NCBI GenBank assembly: GCA_013339765.2
Contig: CM023452.1
Coordinates: forward strand, 163,679,581 to 163,743,580
Direction: 5' to 3'
From: Haemaphysalis longicornis
Taxonomy: Eukaryota > Arthropoda > Arachnida > Ixodida > Ixodidae
DNA length: 64,000 bases
Below, piece by piece: positions 12,601 to 24,780 of this stretch. A program made the position numbers and the translations under genes. How positions within the stretch are numbered: position 1 is the stretch's first letter; the number at the start of each line of letters is the position of its first letter. The notes under the pieces are model-generated. The model saw only the letters and a program-made list of their open reading frames with translations, was not told the DNA's origin and ran no database searches.

Positions 12601-13982
12601 GTCCTTTTTAATGAGATTGAAAGTAATCACTCTGCTAAAAAGGGGAAACTAGTTGCAATCATCAATTATCATCTCAGTTTACTAAATTCTTTTTGCGGGG
12701 ATCCATTTTCGGCAATATTTTATGCCATCTTAAACCAAAATATTCAGCTCTAGACGTGAACAAAGGCCGCTGAAGGGAGGAACTGGGCCAAAGTGGGGAG
12801 AGGGGAGCGGCTTTGCTCCGTCTCCGCGTGCGAAGAAAACGGCGAGAGTTGTCTTTAACAGCTCCAAGGTCAACACAGGTCGTATCGGCCGAAGACTTTG
12901 CAAAGAATCTCTAGCAAATGAAGTATAGGAAATGAACAAAAAAAAGGTTGGCCAAATTTTGGCCTTGGTCGGAATCCAACCCGGCGCCACCGAGACATGG
13001 CACTCCGCTGCTGCTTTCCCCCAAACCAGCACAAATCGATGACCTACTGAGCGGAGTTATAGATAAGGGAACGAAGAAGGAGACCGAAACGGCTGATCGT
13101 GATAATGAGAGGGCGAATTTGGAAATTGGACACTCTACTCGAGTACACCTTAAAAACGGCAATGGAAGTTGCTGCTGAGTCCTATCAAAGCAGCCGGATG
13201 TTCCTCTAGGGCCGCAAATAATACGTTACTGAATTTTTAACTTGACATGAGTCGTTTCTGAGATCTTTCTGACAGTCTGCTTGCAAATTACTGCAGCGAC
13301 GACCAACTAACTGCGTGAGAAAAGCAGGCGATGCCAAGCATTAGGCGCTATCTCATTTCTAAACGCGCCCCCACGAACATCGGGGTCCGTTCCTTCGGCG
13401 GCGTGATGCACGATACTAGCGCTATCGGCGTTTTTAACTTGTACCCGGGTAAATGCAAGATAATGAGACGAGATGTTCGGGAACTCGGCAATAATGCTGC
13501 CAGATTTACGGTAATTCACATTGTCTCTTCGCAATTTTCTCAGCTTTACGCACTTAGTGCACTGAAGCACTGAAAATATTCGCCGAGTGAAATAAGCCCA
13601 AACGTACAGGCAGAGCTCATGCGTTATAACTGTAGTCGCGACAAGTACTTGCTATTACGTCACATGCGTTCCTCGACCGAACCCCTGCATCTGCTCAGGA
13701 ATTAAATCGTGTCACGCAAGTTCTCCGAGTTTCAGCAGTATTTGTGGGCGCAGGTAAAGTGGGCTCTGCATAGATAGTTACATTTGTACTAGCGCCAGAC
13801 TATAGTTTTGCAAACTTTAGTGCACTCTTTTTGTGTCTGCGGCGGGTATATTATTGTTTATAATATATATATGTATTCAGCATCCGTCTCCGGCGGTATT
13901 TACGTCTTTCGAGCAAGATACTGTATTGTATCATTGTATCATTTTTTCGTCACTGTACAACACTACGAGTGACAAAACTCAC
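12601..13982. other. Intron 11, distal part, nothing recognised
   Basis: No coding segment recognised. A short minus-strand sequence near 12960-13010 contains a weak B-box-like GGTTGGATTCC but no convincing tRNA head. Confidence 0.45.
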
Positions 13983-14100
13983 CAGTGATGGGTAGACTGC
14001 GTGCTTGGTTGTCACCGAAGGGGGGACAGCAAAGCAGTCCTGTTCTGTTTCCAGAGCGCCGACGGAGCTGATGGCGATGACAGTATCGGCCGCGTAATCA
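13983..14100 (-). CDS. Exon 11: ectodomain
   Basis: 118 nt, acceptor CGCATTGTTGCAG, donor TCACTG/GTGAGT; enters with one base and leaves in phase 0; residues 305-343. It was found by asking which exon could bridge the phase gap between exons 10 and 12. Its only open frame is the one that fits. It reads DYAADTVIAISSVGALETEQ, then D-C (Cys326), then PPSVTTKHAVYPSL. The sequence contains no ATG in frame, so a start-to-stop ORF listing would miss it. Confidence 0.83.
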
Positions 14101-17100
14101 CTGCAACAATGCGCGTACGACGAAGGTGACCGGGCGTTCTCCTGTTACTAGCTATAGTTAGATTCTCAGGGAGATAATTTTTTATCGATGTGGTTGGCTT
14201 CGACACAGTACATGCGGAACTCAAGATTTGAATCTTTGTCCCCGATGCCCACGCACACGCGCGAAAGAAGCGTGGAAGCTGGGGCATTCTGTAGAAAGGT
14301 TAGAACAGCTTTACATCAACAATGCATATTGTAAAAAAAAAAACATTCATACATTTAAACGTTCAACATGTATGACAGATATGGGTTGTAGGAGGGAAAA
14401 CAAATCGCAAAACTGGTAAACACTGAACTTTGCAAATACAAAAAAAAAACGACTAATGGAGATTGCTTTCAGGACGTTCTTGTTAACCTGTAAAGAACAT
14501 CAGCCAGGACAGTGGGCGCGGAAAGAAATCGCGGTATTGTGCTCTCAAGTTTTCCTAAGTGTTACACCTTCAAAAGCTGACCCGTGTGCAGTATGAAGAG
14601 AATTAGTGATCTCCTTCTCCTTTATTTAAACATGCCGTGGAACTGCTGCCATGACACTATAGGTAACATTTCAGCAACACAAATACAGTTGTCAAGGTCC
14701 ACGGTTTTAGCCCGCGGGCATGTCAACGGGCAATTTTGCTTTCAAGGAATAAAAGCTATAACGCCGAAAAAAGCATCCGAAGCAAATATATCGGAATAAG
14801 AATAGATTCAAATCCCTGTATGTCAATAATAGACGTTAGTGGCAGCAAAGGTGGGATTACTAGAGGCGGGTTGCGGGTTTATCTATTTACCAAGGCATCC
14901 GGTAGCATTTAGCTCCACAGGAAAATACATGGGTGTTTAATCTTGTGAGGGCATTGCAAGCCCAAAAAATTCTCGGCATGTGTGTCGCTCCTTAGGAGGT
15001 CGATAGAGTTTTTTTTATAACTTAGTGATTATTAGCTTCCGTAAGGAAACACCATGTATTTCAGAGAATTTAAATACCTAGGTGAACCGCCTGTCCTTAA
15101 CCAGGAGGCCTCTTCACGGGAACTGGTAGGCATGCGCGAAATTAATGCCAAATTGTGGAGGACATGGGCTGAAGGGGGGAGGAAATTGTCCGGGTATTTC
15201 ACCTCTGAACAACACGTTTTGATGACGGACACACGCTATAGGGGCGTCGGCGTGCACCGCACATGCGACAAGCGCCCTATCTGGACCCCGTATATTCACC
15301 GTGAACTGTGAATTTGCGGGGACCTTTGCGTTGTAGGAAGCAGGCGTGAAGCGGATGCGGCTTCGCACATTTCCCGGCCAGAACGAGGAGCCGCCCAGCT
15401 GCTGAGTCGCGTTCCAACTGTCCCTGGCGCGTAGCACCCCGGGCAAGCACCGCTGGTGGTGATTGCGGCGCTCATAATGGCAATGGTGTCGCTACAGCGT
15501 GATTAGCTCTCACGTTTGGTGACGTGCTTCCGGTGGACAACGCGGACATGTGGGCTTTAGTCATTTTGACATTTCATGACGTTTACTGGCTACAGTTCCA
15601 AAGTTTGCCGTATTTTTCTGCACTGAAAATGAAAAACTAGACGAAATGCAGCGGAACTAATAACGTACGCCGGCCTTCGTTATTCCACAACGACACGGCC
15701 TGCAATCTACACCCTCTTCGTGATTCAGTTAAACGACGTGACGTAATATAAAGGAACGCTTGCGTCGCACTTCGGCTGTAAAAGTGACGTATGTGACGTG
15801 ACACCTTGCAAATGGCGGCTGCCGTCGACATGAAATAGGGTAAGAAATTTCGTAAATGAAATACTTGTGAATTTGCACAAGGCGCAGTTTCGTAGGACGT
15901 GCGATTTAAATATGTTGTCTAGGGCAAGAAGTGCTCATTTTGACTTTGTGCAAGTCAGCAATAACTGAGCATAAAAATAACGTCCTGTATTTTGTTGTTA
16001 CGTTTGGCAATGATCTCAAAATTATTTGTTATTTAACAACAACAAGCGGGCAGTTCAAGCCTCCCCATTATAAAGAACCCAACGTGAGGAATTTCTCCGC
16101 AATTTTCCTAGTAAGGTAGTGGGTCGCATGATAGAATTCAAGAAAAAATAACTGAGAAATCTGACTGTTTTATTGATTACTGGGGTGATTGAGTTCGAGC
16201 GTGACGAATGAGGGAATCGGCGGCACTGGTAAATTTTCAAACTTAGTAAACTAACTAGTTTAAATGGATGGAAGTAGTAGTCACTAAGCTCACACGCCAA
16301 ATTGTTTTGGTGTCTACGCCTGCGTCGCACGGTGGTGTAGCCCCGAGCTAGCACATCAGGATGTCTAGGTTCCTTTATCTCACCCTTCAAAGAGACACTA
16401 CTTTCCGTTTTCTTTCAGCCGACGAATGGCAGGGCTACGGTGGCGGTGCCCACCACTCTAGCCCTGCCACGGCCAACGCTGCTTCGTTCGGGAGGCCACC
16501 CCGCGGATTCCAAGTAATGGCTGCCATAGTTTCTGGTTTCACTCTTTGTAGAGCTATGTGTGTGAATTCAAGCTACGTCGCATTGACAATTGTTGTGGGT
16601 GTCATTTAAAGCTTTGCATTCCAAGCACCTTCACAGCGTGGATTCGAGCCAATATTTTTCTTTCACTTTGGCGTTTTCGCGTCACAGACCTCATCAGTTA
16701 CAACACGAAAGCTTCCCTTCAAAGCATGGCGAATTGACCTCCAGTTTACGAAGTCGAGAATAGGGCCGCAAGAGCGAGGGATCAAGGGGAAAGGGAAAGC
16801 GTGGCTCTTTCGTGGCGTAGGAGTGAAGCAGGGCAGCCTGGGGAGAGCGTGCACAAGTAAAGTGCGGGGAAACAATGGGGGGAGGATTCAGTGGAAACAC
16901 GTGGAGGCGCCGAGAAGAGTGCAGGGAGACCCCCGCCACCGCCGTTCCGCAACATTGCCGCCCGGGCCTCATTGCGAGGTCCCATTGATGATGATTTTGG
17001 GAAGCAAGGTGGGCTGCATTTAAATAAATATTAGGATAAGCGCAAGCCAAACGGTGTCCGTATCTAAAAGGGTCGCGCGAAGCAACACATAACTGCGTAA

Positions 17101-18742
17101 CACACTTCAGACGCACTCTCAATACCCGTGTGAAAAAAACCTAAGATGAACACCGGCGCGACCCATTTAAGCTTCTTTGGACAACCATCTGCACACGCTG
17201 TTAGGGTCGAACGTTTTTTTTAAGCGAAGCGGCATACTTGCCCCCTCCCCCCAAGTACCTCTCCTGAGCTTCTCCTAGCAATCGCCGATGCCTGTTACAC
17301 AACAGCTGATAACGGCGATAGCGCTGTAAACAGCAGTCGCACTTTTGACTCGGAATGGCACAGACGGCCGTCGACGTCGTTCACTCCGAGGAAAGACAGC
17401 GGCAATTGAAGGGTTGTCCGCGCAGAGAGAAGAGCGAATGGGCACGAAATGTCGGAATTAACGACGTTGTTTAGAAATTGGCCTGAGTCCCCACGGGATT
17501 ATTGGGATAAGAAGGAAGGAGAGGTGATAGTCTCAAGCGAAAACACTAAAAACAATGCTTTTATCATTTCTGCCTGCGGCCGTTGAAGAGTGGAATGGTT
17601 AAACAGATGCTATGGTGAGGAGTTCCCTTTAAATTTGGAGATTTATTAATAGCCACCCTTGACTCTTCATCGGTTTTTCTTTTCTGTTGTCTATTCGCTT
17701 CCGCCTGTATATTTTGGATAGTGAATTGACTTAACAATTAAGTTTCACATCTTCTGTGTTCTGTTTGTTGTTTTGCTTCTTGCATGTTTTGGTAATTGAA
17801 AAACTGTTACCATGAATTGCATTTTCACTGCTAATTTGTACTTTGATCGTTCTCCTTATTTATTTAATACCTGACGGGCCCTTAAGCATAAACAAATGAC
17901 TATGATGATTATAATCATGGCGGTGGTCATCATAATGATGATGTTGGGGAGGGGGAGGAACAAGAGGAGGATGAGAAGGAAAGCAGCTGTCTCACAAGGT
18001 GCAGTCGCCACTGTTGGTGCCTCAAGGTTCTCCTCGCCAAGTTGCCGAAAGAGCAACCTTCCCGTTTGAAATGCCGACGTGGGCCAATGATTTGTGTTCA
18101 GCTTGAAGGGCTCTCAGAACGACATTTTCGCCATTGCATTTCACATCTGAGCACGGACACATCACCGGTTGCCGGTTTATGCGCGAACGGATGGTGGGCG
18201 GTGGGTGAAGGTGGTGCGGTGCGTGCACACCGAGCTAGGCTTCATGCCTCACCGATGACATATCCCTTGTGCTGCTCGGAAGTTTAAACGTGCACAGTTC
18301 ACAGGCCAAAGTGATCTATCTGCCGTCCTCGGTCGTCGACCGGTTTGGGCTGGTGTGTTACATAGACCGAAAGATGCGTACGACGGGGGAGGGTTAGAGA
18401 CAGCTCCATGTTTGTCCACTAGGATGAAGCTCCAGTATTTCGATGTTACATTCAGATCATCGGCCAGTAAGGATGTTTAATCGCAAATTAAAAACGGGTT
18501 TTTGTGCACTCCCTGGACGCCGCCCATCTTCAGTGGTCATTCTTCTGCATAGAGTTTGAGGGCGCTGGTTTGTTAATGAACCAAACTCGTATTTTGCCTT
18601 CATGTCCCCTTTGACGATTTTTCACAAGCTTTCCTATTATCATTCACAGCGTTGACGTTTCCGAAAATATTTTGAGCTGTGGGCTGCTTCTTTGTTGCAG
18701 TAAGATCTTTGACGCAATTGAATATTGTGTTGCTCTACTTAC
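14101..18742. other. Intron 10, nothing recognised
   Basis: About 4.6 kb without recognisable exons, LINE domains or SINE copies. It holds AT-rich stretches near 13860 and 17660-17880 and a short ATGATG-type microsatellite near 17895-17945. Confidence 0.5.
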
Positions 18743-18861
18743 TCAACCAGGCGTTTGAAGGTTTTCTTGAAAGATTCCCAGATGGCCTCGTCGTACTTGA
18801 ACAATCCCGCCGCCACAATGGTCTTTCTGGTCGAGTCACCACGCTGAAGTTTCTTCAATTC
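18743..18861 (-). CDS. Exon 10: ectodomain
   Basis: 119 nt, acceptor TTTTATGGCAG, donor GGTTGA/GTAAGT; enters in phase 0 and leaves in phase 2; residues 265-303. It encodes a basic, helical segment (ELKKLQRGDSTRKTIVAAGL, then YDEAIWESFKKTFKRLV). The junction with exon 11 rebuilds an Asp codon (GA/T). Confidence 0.85.
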
Positions 18862-19452
18862 CTGCCATAAAATTGGCAAAAGAAAAAGGAAAATCAAATG
18901 AATCATGCCTTTTTTACCTGAGTTACTCCACAATAGAAGACTAGCCAGAACGGGTGAGCAATTTTAGTACCCTGTTTAAGGTGTTATTAGGCTACTTGAA
19001 CCTAAAATAAACTGAGGTTGAATTTTCGAGCCAGAAATAAATTGAGGAGTGTGTTTCTCGTGTTCCCTCTTTCACTGTTGACAAAGCTTTTAAAGGGTTA
19101 CTAATTACGGCCTAACAAGTTTATATAAGTTGCCGACACTAACCAGCGTCAAGAAGCACTCACATACTCTTCAACATTAGATGTAGGCCTAGAATACACT
19201 TCAAAACAAGTGTCCCTAAGTATCATGTCACTGCTCCCTAAGCCTTACCGGAGATATGCAAAATTGACACGAGCCTCTTCAGCTACAAGAGCTAAGGTTC
19301 TAGGAACAGGAAAGCTCCCGTTTATTTCCACAGTGGTTTGCTTCCCTTTTCAATTAAATGCGAATGCATTTCTTAGCCGCAGGTTGTCTTGCGTCGTTGA
19401 GCGGCGCGCGCCTAGCAACAGCTGTGGCGCGCGCCTAGCAACCGGAGCAGGT

Positions 19453-19605
19453 GCGGAGTAGCGGAGGGCAAGGGGAGAGGAGGAGCGCGCTCGGCGTGTG
19501 AGGGCGCTCGCATCGCGGAGCTCGGGCGGAGTAGCGGAGAGTGAGTGGAGAGGAGGAGCACGATCGGCGTGTGAGGGCGCTCGCATCGCGGAGCTCGGGG
19601 CGGAG
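19453..19605. repeat. 73-74 bp GC-rich tandem repeat
   Basis: The unit begins GCGGAGTAGCGGAG and ends GCGGAGCTCGGG. It starts at 19453 and 19526, with a partial third start at 19600. Confidence 0.85.
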
Positions 19606-19671
19606 AGAGAGCTCGTGCGCGGGCTGGCGCGGGTCTCTCTCTCCTCTCCGCGTACCCCTCTCCGCTCGCTG

Positions 19672-19685
19672 CGCATATAAATGCA
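19672..19685 (+). promoter_or_regulatory. TATA-box core promoter candidate
   Basis: CATATAAATGCAGG sits downstream of a GC-rich block and CT-rich tract, inside the short TIR element. The sequence and position suit a TATA box. Transcription start is not demonstrated. Confidence 0.45.
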
Positions 19686-20417
19686 GGGAGCGCACGCCTC
19701 TCTCCGTGACTGCTTGTCGACTGGCGCCTTGATAGCGATGGAAGTCGGTGAAGTCGAATCCTCTCGCGGAAACGATACCGCAAAGAAGAATTCGGTGCAC
19801 CCAATGCATTCGCATTTCCGCACGATCCCCTTCGGGGAGGTGGGGGGATTTTTTTTTATGTGGATTTGCTTTCTTTAAATAGGGCCCAAGAGAAAAATTC
19901 TGTTCAGTCAATTGAACAAATTCCTCCAGGCATCGTTGCGCCTATCTTATTTCAAGCTTTAAACAAATAATCGACATGTTCAAGAAAACGTATCAAGCAG
20001 GGCAGACTCCCCAGTCACTTACGGCTGATTAACTTGTGATGTCACAGTATCTTGTTGGTGCGATTGGCGGCTTTTGAGCGAAGCCACCACCAAGAAACAT
20101 TTGAGGGTGATTGTAGCAGGGCCCCTTTAAGTAACGCTTGCCCTTATTACGTCGCTGCAGCCAAAACTTGGTTTATCTTTCAATATATTTTATTATTTCG
20201 GTTAAAAGAGATATCGTAGATGCAATGAAGCTGAGTGAGACACCAAAGGCTAGTTCTTCCAAAATTAACAAGGTTGCTTCTGCTTCATGGGTCATGTAAA
20301 GATTGATTCTATTGGAATCAAAACATGAACACCGACACCAAAAAGTACATTACTTTCTTACAGAACCAGCAAACCTTTCCTATCCTTGCGAGCGTGCTTA
20401 GGCAAGGAGGCAAGCCG

Positions 20418-20470
20418 TATGTCGAGGAATGTCGAGCTGGAATGTCGAGCTGACAGGAATGTCGAGCTGA
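20418..20470. repeat. Short tandem repeat, unit GGAATGTCGAGCTG
   Basis: The core GAATGTCGAGCTG recurs three times, with a shorter fourth copy at the left end. Confidence 0.7.
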
Positions 20471-20897
20471 CGAATACATGATGGACATTCCAGCCCCGGC
20501 GCTAAGTCCAGAATAAGAAATAATCGTGTTGGTGTTTGCACAGGTTATCATACCATTTGAACAAAGTTGAGAGCAGGTACAACATCGATGTGGTGTATTC
20601 GGCAAAAAGAACAAGATGATACGTTTGCCCGTCATAAAAGAGTGCCAGAAAAGGGCCCAAAGAAACAGCTGTGGTATTAAACATACACAGTTTGTTTCTT
20701 GTAAATTTAGTGTTGTTTATTTGTTCCAGTCAATTGTGGCTGCACTCACACTGGCTAATCGGGTCGTCGTTTGAATGTTGGCTTAGGGAGCATTGGAGTG
20801 CGCCAAAGGGAGTTCCATCAGTCAGTTATTGATGCATTGTGATGAATGCGACTGCGCACTGGGTTTGAGTGACATTATGGAAGGTACAGTCTAAATA

Positions 20898-21306
20898 GTG
20901 TTGCATCATGGCGGCCATTGGAGCAGTCATAGATGATATCACCCGATCGGCCAAACAGCTTCTGCTCACTGACTAGCTAGTGTCAGCTTCTGCTCACTGA
21001 CTAGCCACTGTCACTGTTAATTATTCATAGTGACACTAGCTAGTCAGTGAGCGGAAGCGGTTTGAACGGTTAGGTAAAAATCAAGACTGACTTCTCCCAT
21101 TCAGTACAGCAATTACTAGTTTCGTTTCGCAAGTGCAAGTGATCAGTCTGTCTTGGTTTTACCTTACCAGGCAAACCGCTTATGCTCTGTCTAGCCAGCC
21201 TCACTATCAATAATTAACACTTATGCTCTAGTCAGCAAGCAGAAACAGCTGGTCAGGTTGCCTGAAGTCAACTATGCCTGCGCCCACGGCGGCCATGATA
21301 CAACAC
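20898..21306. mobile_element. MITE-like element, family X copy 1
   Basis: Inverted ends GTGTTGCATCATGGCGGCCA are flanked by TA on both sides (20896-20897, 21307-21308), as in Tc1/mariner-type insertions. Internally the motif GCTCACTGACTAGC and its reverse complement GCTAGTCAGTGAGC occur repeatedly, giving strong fold-back potential. A second copy is at 30348-30732. No coding capacity. Confidence 0.75.
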
Positions 21307-21737
21307 TAATTAGACCCTTGCTTACCAGTCCTGCTTCGACAATTCGATCAAAGGTCGGCGGAGGTGGTAGGGACTCTCCGCTTGCAAAAACCTCCTCACA
21401 TGTGCGTTCGCGCACCTGCTTCGTCTCTTCCGGCTGCAGAAGTTGTGTATCTCGGCGAGTCGATACGCGAGACCCCGCGCCTTGCGCTGAGCCTTTTACA
21501 CGAATAATTCTATCGTTTTTCGTACGTCTGCTGGCTCAATATTTTTGAGTTCCTTCAATAAAAGTTTACTTGAAGTTCAGCCCTTGTCCTGTGCTACCTT
21601 CCCCCTTAGATCTGTACGTTTCGCTCCGCGACGATGAATATATACAAACGCCCCAGTTTTCAGCGTCAATGTTCAAACTAACGAAAGTGACGGAAAACAG
21701 TACAGTGCGATATATGTACGGCACGTCAACCTTTTAG

Positions 21738-22137
21738 TGATTGATTGATGGGGAAGTTTAACGCGCGCTAGCTACACCGATGTTGTGTAGCGCGCCGTTG
21801 TGGGTGGCTCCGGATTTAAAATTGACCACCTGAAGTGAAGATCTTTTACTGGTGTTTTAAGTTCATTCTCCACTCGAGCCTCCAGTGGAGCAAATCCTTG
21901 AAATCGATTTCCCCATGCATAAGCACTGCAGAAGCCTCTCCTCAGCCGAGTGAAGGGAGCACATGGAGTGGAGGAGGGAGTTAGCATACGGTCTTTAACG
22001 TGCGCCTAAATATAGCCGAACATCCCGAGTTTTCGCTTTTCGCCTGCACCAGAAAAGCAGCCACTGCGGCCTGGATCGAACTCGCAACCCTGGTTTCTGC
22101 AGCCCCACGCCTTATCTACTGAGACACCGAGCCGAGT
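21738..22137 (-). mobile_element. Diverged tRNA-derived SINE with nested insertion
   Basis: Reversed SINE with a degenerate B box (AGTTCGATCC), the AAAAGCGAAAACTC body and a (CAAT)n-like tail at its left end. The body is interrupted at 21847-21991 by a 145-bp sequence flanked by TCTTT on both sides (21842-21846, 21992-21996). It is more diverged from the other copies than they are from each other, so it is probably older. Confidence 0.7.
21847..21991 (-). mobile_element. Short interspersed element nested in SINE
   Basis: On the minus strand it reads like 23748-23856: a CTCCACTC start, then GCTGAGG-GAGGCTTC, GGGGAAAT-GATTT, and CTGCTCCACTGGA with an ending CTGGAGTG. The two copies define a second short repeat family of unknown origin with CACTCC/GGAGTG-type ends. 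Confidence 0.65.
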
Positions 22138-22358
22138 ACAATAATGACTAGCCGTCTGCCGCGGTCGGGTTGGCGTGCAGTTTGAATTATCCGTGACAAA
22201 ACGTACTTGGTTTGGCATTAACGTTTTATTTATACAAACTTTTACGACCCTTTGCCTGACCAAATCGTAATGTAAAAGTTATTCATAATATTGAATAACT
22301 GAGGGTGAATGTAACTTGTTTCAATGCATTTAGTTTGGATTGTTCGAAATTTTAGCTG

Positions 22359-22413
22359 ATTTATATGCGACATGCGATATTTATATGCGACATGCGATTT
22401 ATATGCGATATCA
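22359..22413. repeat. About 20-bp tandem repeat
   Basis: The unit ATTTATATGCGACATGCGAT is present two and a half times. Confidence 0.8.
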
Positions 22414-22873
22414 TGGCGTATTTTCGCGATGAGCGTTAATTTATATCGTCATTCGGTGGGATTGGAGTTTTTGGAGTCGGCCATTTGAAAGCACGTGGCG
22501 ATTGTTAGAATGTCCTGCTCATGTTTCTCTTAACGTTACATTTCTCAGTTAGGATTAATGCGGAACACAGAGTGACAAGCAGGCGTATTTGAATGCTGGA
22601 GCACCTACCCAGCATATGCCTGCGTGTGATAACTATCCATTACGGGGAGGCTATCGTCCTGGCCCGTGCTGTGTTCACTCCATCGTGTATGGTGAGAGGA
22701 CATTCGGATGCAAAGAGTGATGCCGACTGTGATGTACATGTGTAAATGCATGATACAGTTATCACCGTCAGCGTCTGCAATTCAGTCCTTGCTTACAATG
22801 ACGATGAGCTACGACGGCCGTGAAGCAATAACAAGAGTGTATCCACGTGGATCGCCGAAGTTCGGATACTCAC

Positions 22874-23030
22874 AGCAATGATGTCCCCAATTGTCTTCAA
22901 TTTTTGTTCCAGGATATTGTAGTACTCCTCGATAATATTTAGGAGACCATAGTGCTTGACGTTTTCCTTCACCAGGCCTGTCAGCTCACCTATGATCTTT
23001 GCTTGTTTTAGGTTGTTGACAGTTAAGTAG
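22874..23030 (-). CDS. Exon 9: ectodomain
   Basis: 157 nt, acceptor TTCTTTTTCCAG, donor ATTGCT/GTGAGT; enters with one base and leaves in phase 0; residues 213-264. The sequence is mostly helical in appearance (KQAKIIGELTGLVKENVKHY, then IIEEYYNILEQKLKTIGDII). It has no cysteine and no obvious catalytic motif. Strong splice sites and agreement of phase with both neighbours support it as coding. Confidence 0.85.
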
Positions 23031-23274
23031 CTGGAAAAAGAAGGAAACGCACCCGTTACGTCCCCGTACCAGGGTATAGCAAAATGAGATTCGTAGCCCA
23101 AAGAAATAGCTCATTAGGCGCGCGCGAACCACTAATCTACAGCGAGTAACACAAAAATACCGTCATTCGGAAAGACAATGTTCCATTCTAGATTGGCTAT
23201 GCTGTTAAATCACGTGCTCTTAACTTGCTTCACATAAAGATAAGCAAGTACCTGAAAAACAGACATCGCTTGAG

Positions 23275-23345
23275 CGCAAAAACACGCACACAAACATACA
23301 CGCACACATACGAACACACACGCGCGCACACTTACTCATGCACGC
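23275..23345. repeat. CA-rich microsatellite
   Basis: ACACAC tract with interruptions in intron 8. A second one lies at 23570-23670. Confidence 0.8.
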
Positions 23346-23569
23346 ACACTTGCATGTACAGCCAGGGATATATTTGAAGGTGATCCCTAGAGTGGGGAAG
23401 AGACAGGCAACAGCGCAATGTTACGGGTTCTGTCATGCTTGTATTATAAGGAAAGATCGCTGCGCTATCTTTTATCTCTAAAGTTCTGGAAGCGGCAGCT
23501 ATGCATCTTGAGGGCCTCTCTTGTAGATGCTCTCACGATCACTTTCGAATTCATTGTCACTGTTCACAG

Positions 23570-23670
23570 GTACGCAAGCACGCACACTCACAAAAGTACT
23601 TGCGCGCACCCATGCACACAACCACCCACCCACACACTCACAAGACTGCAAAAGCAGACGCACGCGCGCA
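23570..23670. repeat. CA-rich microsatellite
   Basis: Interrupted CACA/CGCA tract. It creates spurious His/Thr-rich open frames on both strands. Confidence 0.8.
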
Positions 23671-23747
23671 CGCACGGGCGTTTGCAATAAGCCTTTGAAT
23701 CAAACCAGGGACCTTGAGACTAAGCGTCATTATCTGAATCCCTGCTG

Positions 23748-23856
23748 CACTCCAATGTGACCCTCCACTCAGCTGAGGGGAGGCTTCCGCAATGCTTATT
23801 GCACGGGAAAATAGATTTGAAGGCTCTGCTCCACTGGAGACTGGAGTGAAGGAACG
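23748..23856 (+). mobile_element. Short interspersed element, second copy
   Basis: Matches the reverse complement of the sequence nested in the SINE at 21847-21991, with scattered differences. It lies free in intron 8. Confidence 0.65.
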
Positions 23857-24566
23857 ATTGAGAATACCAAGGCAAGTATCTCTTGATGGTTGGAGAAAGA
23901 AACATTTGCGCTTTGCGCGCAAGCATTCAGGCCCAACATCTTGTTTATGAGTGCACGCCCGTTATGGTGTTATAGTGCTTCTAATTGGTCAGGAAAAAAA
24001 AAGTACCTAATCATGGGCCATTTCTGGGACTTTCTGGAAACGGGAATGCGTCAGAATTGTTCGGGGGCAGCGTTTGGCCGTCGCGAGTTTTCTTTAATAT
24101 AAGGAAGAGAGTGAAGCATTTCGACAGCGCATAGAATCTTTCCATTGGCGTCACCGTTAAGTGCGAAAAACATTTTTTGTGCGTGAATGCCAACTGCGGA
24201 GTAATTCTCCATGCACGTTTTACTAAAAGTTTTTGCATAATATTATCTTTATTACACAAAGTTGTTTTTTAGCCAACCCTCGTAAGTTTTCATGCGTGTT
24301 CTCCGTTGACAGAGAATCCTTTGTTTCAGTTATTCACTTAGGGCAGATTTGGAGCGATCGTATAGCTGGAGGGGTCCCTCAATGAAAAACCCAGTTTCAC
24401 CCAGAGTGAAATCTGCTCAAAAAGCGGAGCAGTGCATGGTTCTGTTCTGTCTGCTGGAAAGTCACCTGGCGCTTGGCGGAGAAATGCAGTGCCACCTTCT
24501 CGCAAATGCTACCGTTCCCGCATGGGAACAGCAACTAAACTTCGGCGGGGGTAGGCTCTTCCGTCT

Positions 24567-24587
24567 CCCCCCCCCCCCCCCCCCCCC
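24567..24587. repeat. Poly-C run (21 C)
   Basis: Homopolymer about 190 bp downstream of exon 8 in the transcribed direction. Length is uncertain in any assembly. Confidence 0.8.
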
Positions 24588-24780
24588 GCTAGGTTATCGG
24601 TAGGTGAGCGGGAGGGAGGTCCCGCCCCTGTGAGACCACTGCACCCTCGATCAGAAGGTCTGGCAAACCACCGCGTGACTCGCGACCTTCAGCAGAGGGA
24701 TGAAGAGGCTTGGCGTAAAACAGCTCCGCTGCTAAAAGGGGGCTAGTTTCACACCTGTGCTGCCGAAAGGCCCGACTCAC

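Larger units (their letters stand above)
19356..19817 (+). mobile_element. Short TIR element with internal promoter-like sequence
   Basis: Inverted 15-bp ends AAATGCGAATGCATT lie at 19356-19370 and, reversed, at 19803-19817. Inside are a duplicated GGCGCGCGCCTAGCAAC block, a GC-rich tandem repeat of about 73 bp (19453-19599 plus a partial copy) and a CT-rich stretch. A TATA box in GCATATAAATGCAGGG follows near 19674. A short open frame starts ATGGAAGTCGGTGAAG at 19738. A similarly built block lies at 34560-34880. No transposase is visible, so this is a non-autonomous element or a mobile promoter. Confidence 0.6.

Noticed and set aside
12955..13015. tRNA-like B box on the minus strand (GGTTGGATTCC)
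   Set aside because: No matching A box or repeat body; insufficient for a SINE or tRNA call.
15054..15311. 85-aa plus-strand ORF
   Set aside because: Looks protein-like in composition, but no motif or neighbouring exon supports it.
16694..17122. 142-aa minus-strand ORF in intron 10
   Set aside because: Low-complexity Pro/Ser/His composition, no domain, no splice sites agreeing with the gene's phases.
19350..19911. Several overlapping Arg/Ala/Ser-rich ORFs of 130-158 aa on the minus strand
   Set aside because: All three minus frames are open only because of the GC-rich tandem repeat and promoter-like block; no domain and no splice logic.
20090..20130. Transposon end suggested by GGGCCCCTTTAA
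   Set aside because: Only a single end-like word; no inverted partner within a few kilobases.
23275..23670. Regularly repeated CA-rich sequence
   Set aside because: Simple microsatellite, not a CRISPR-like array: no conserved repeat-spacer structure.
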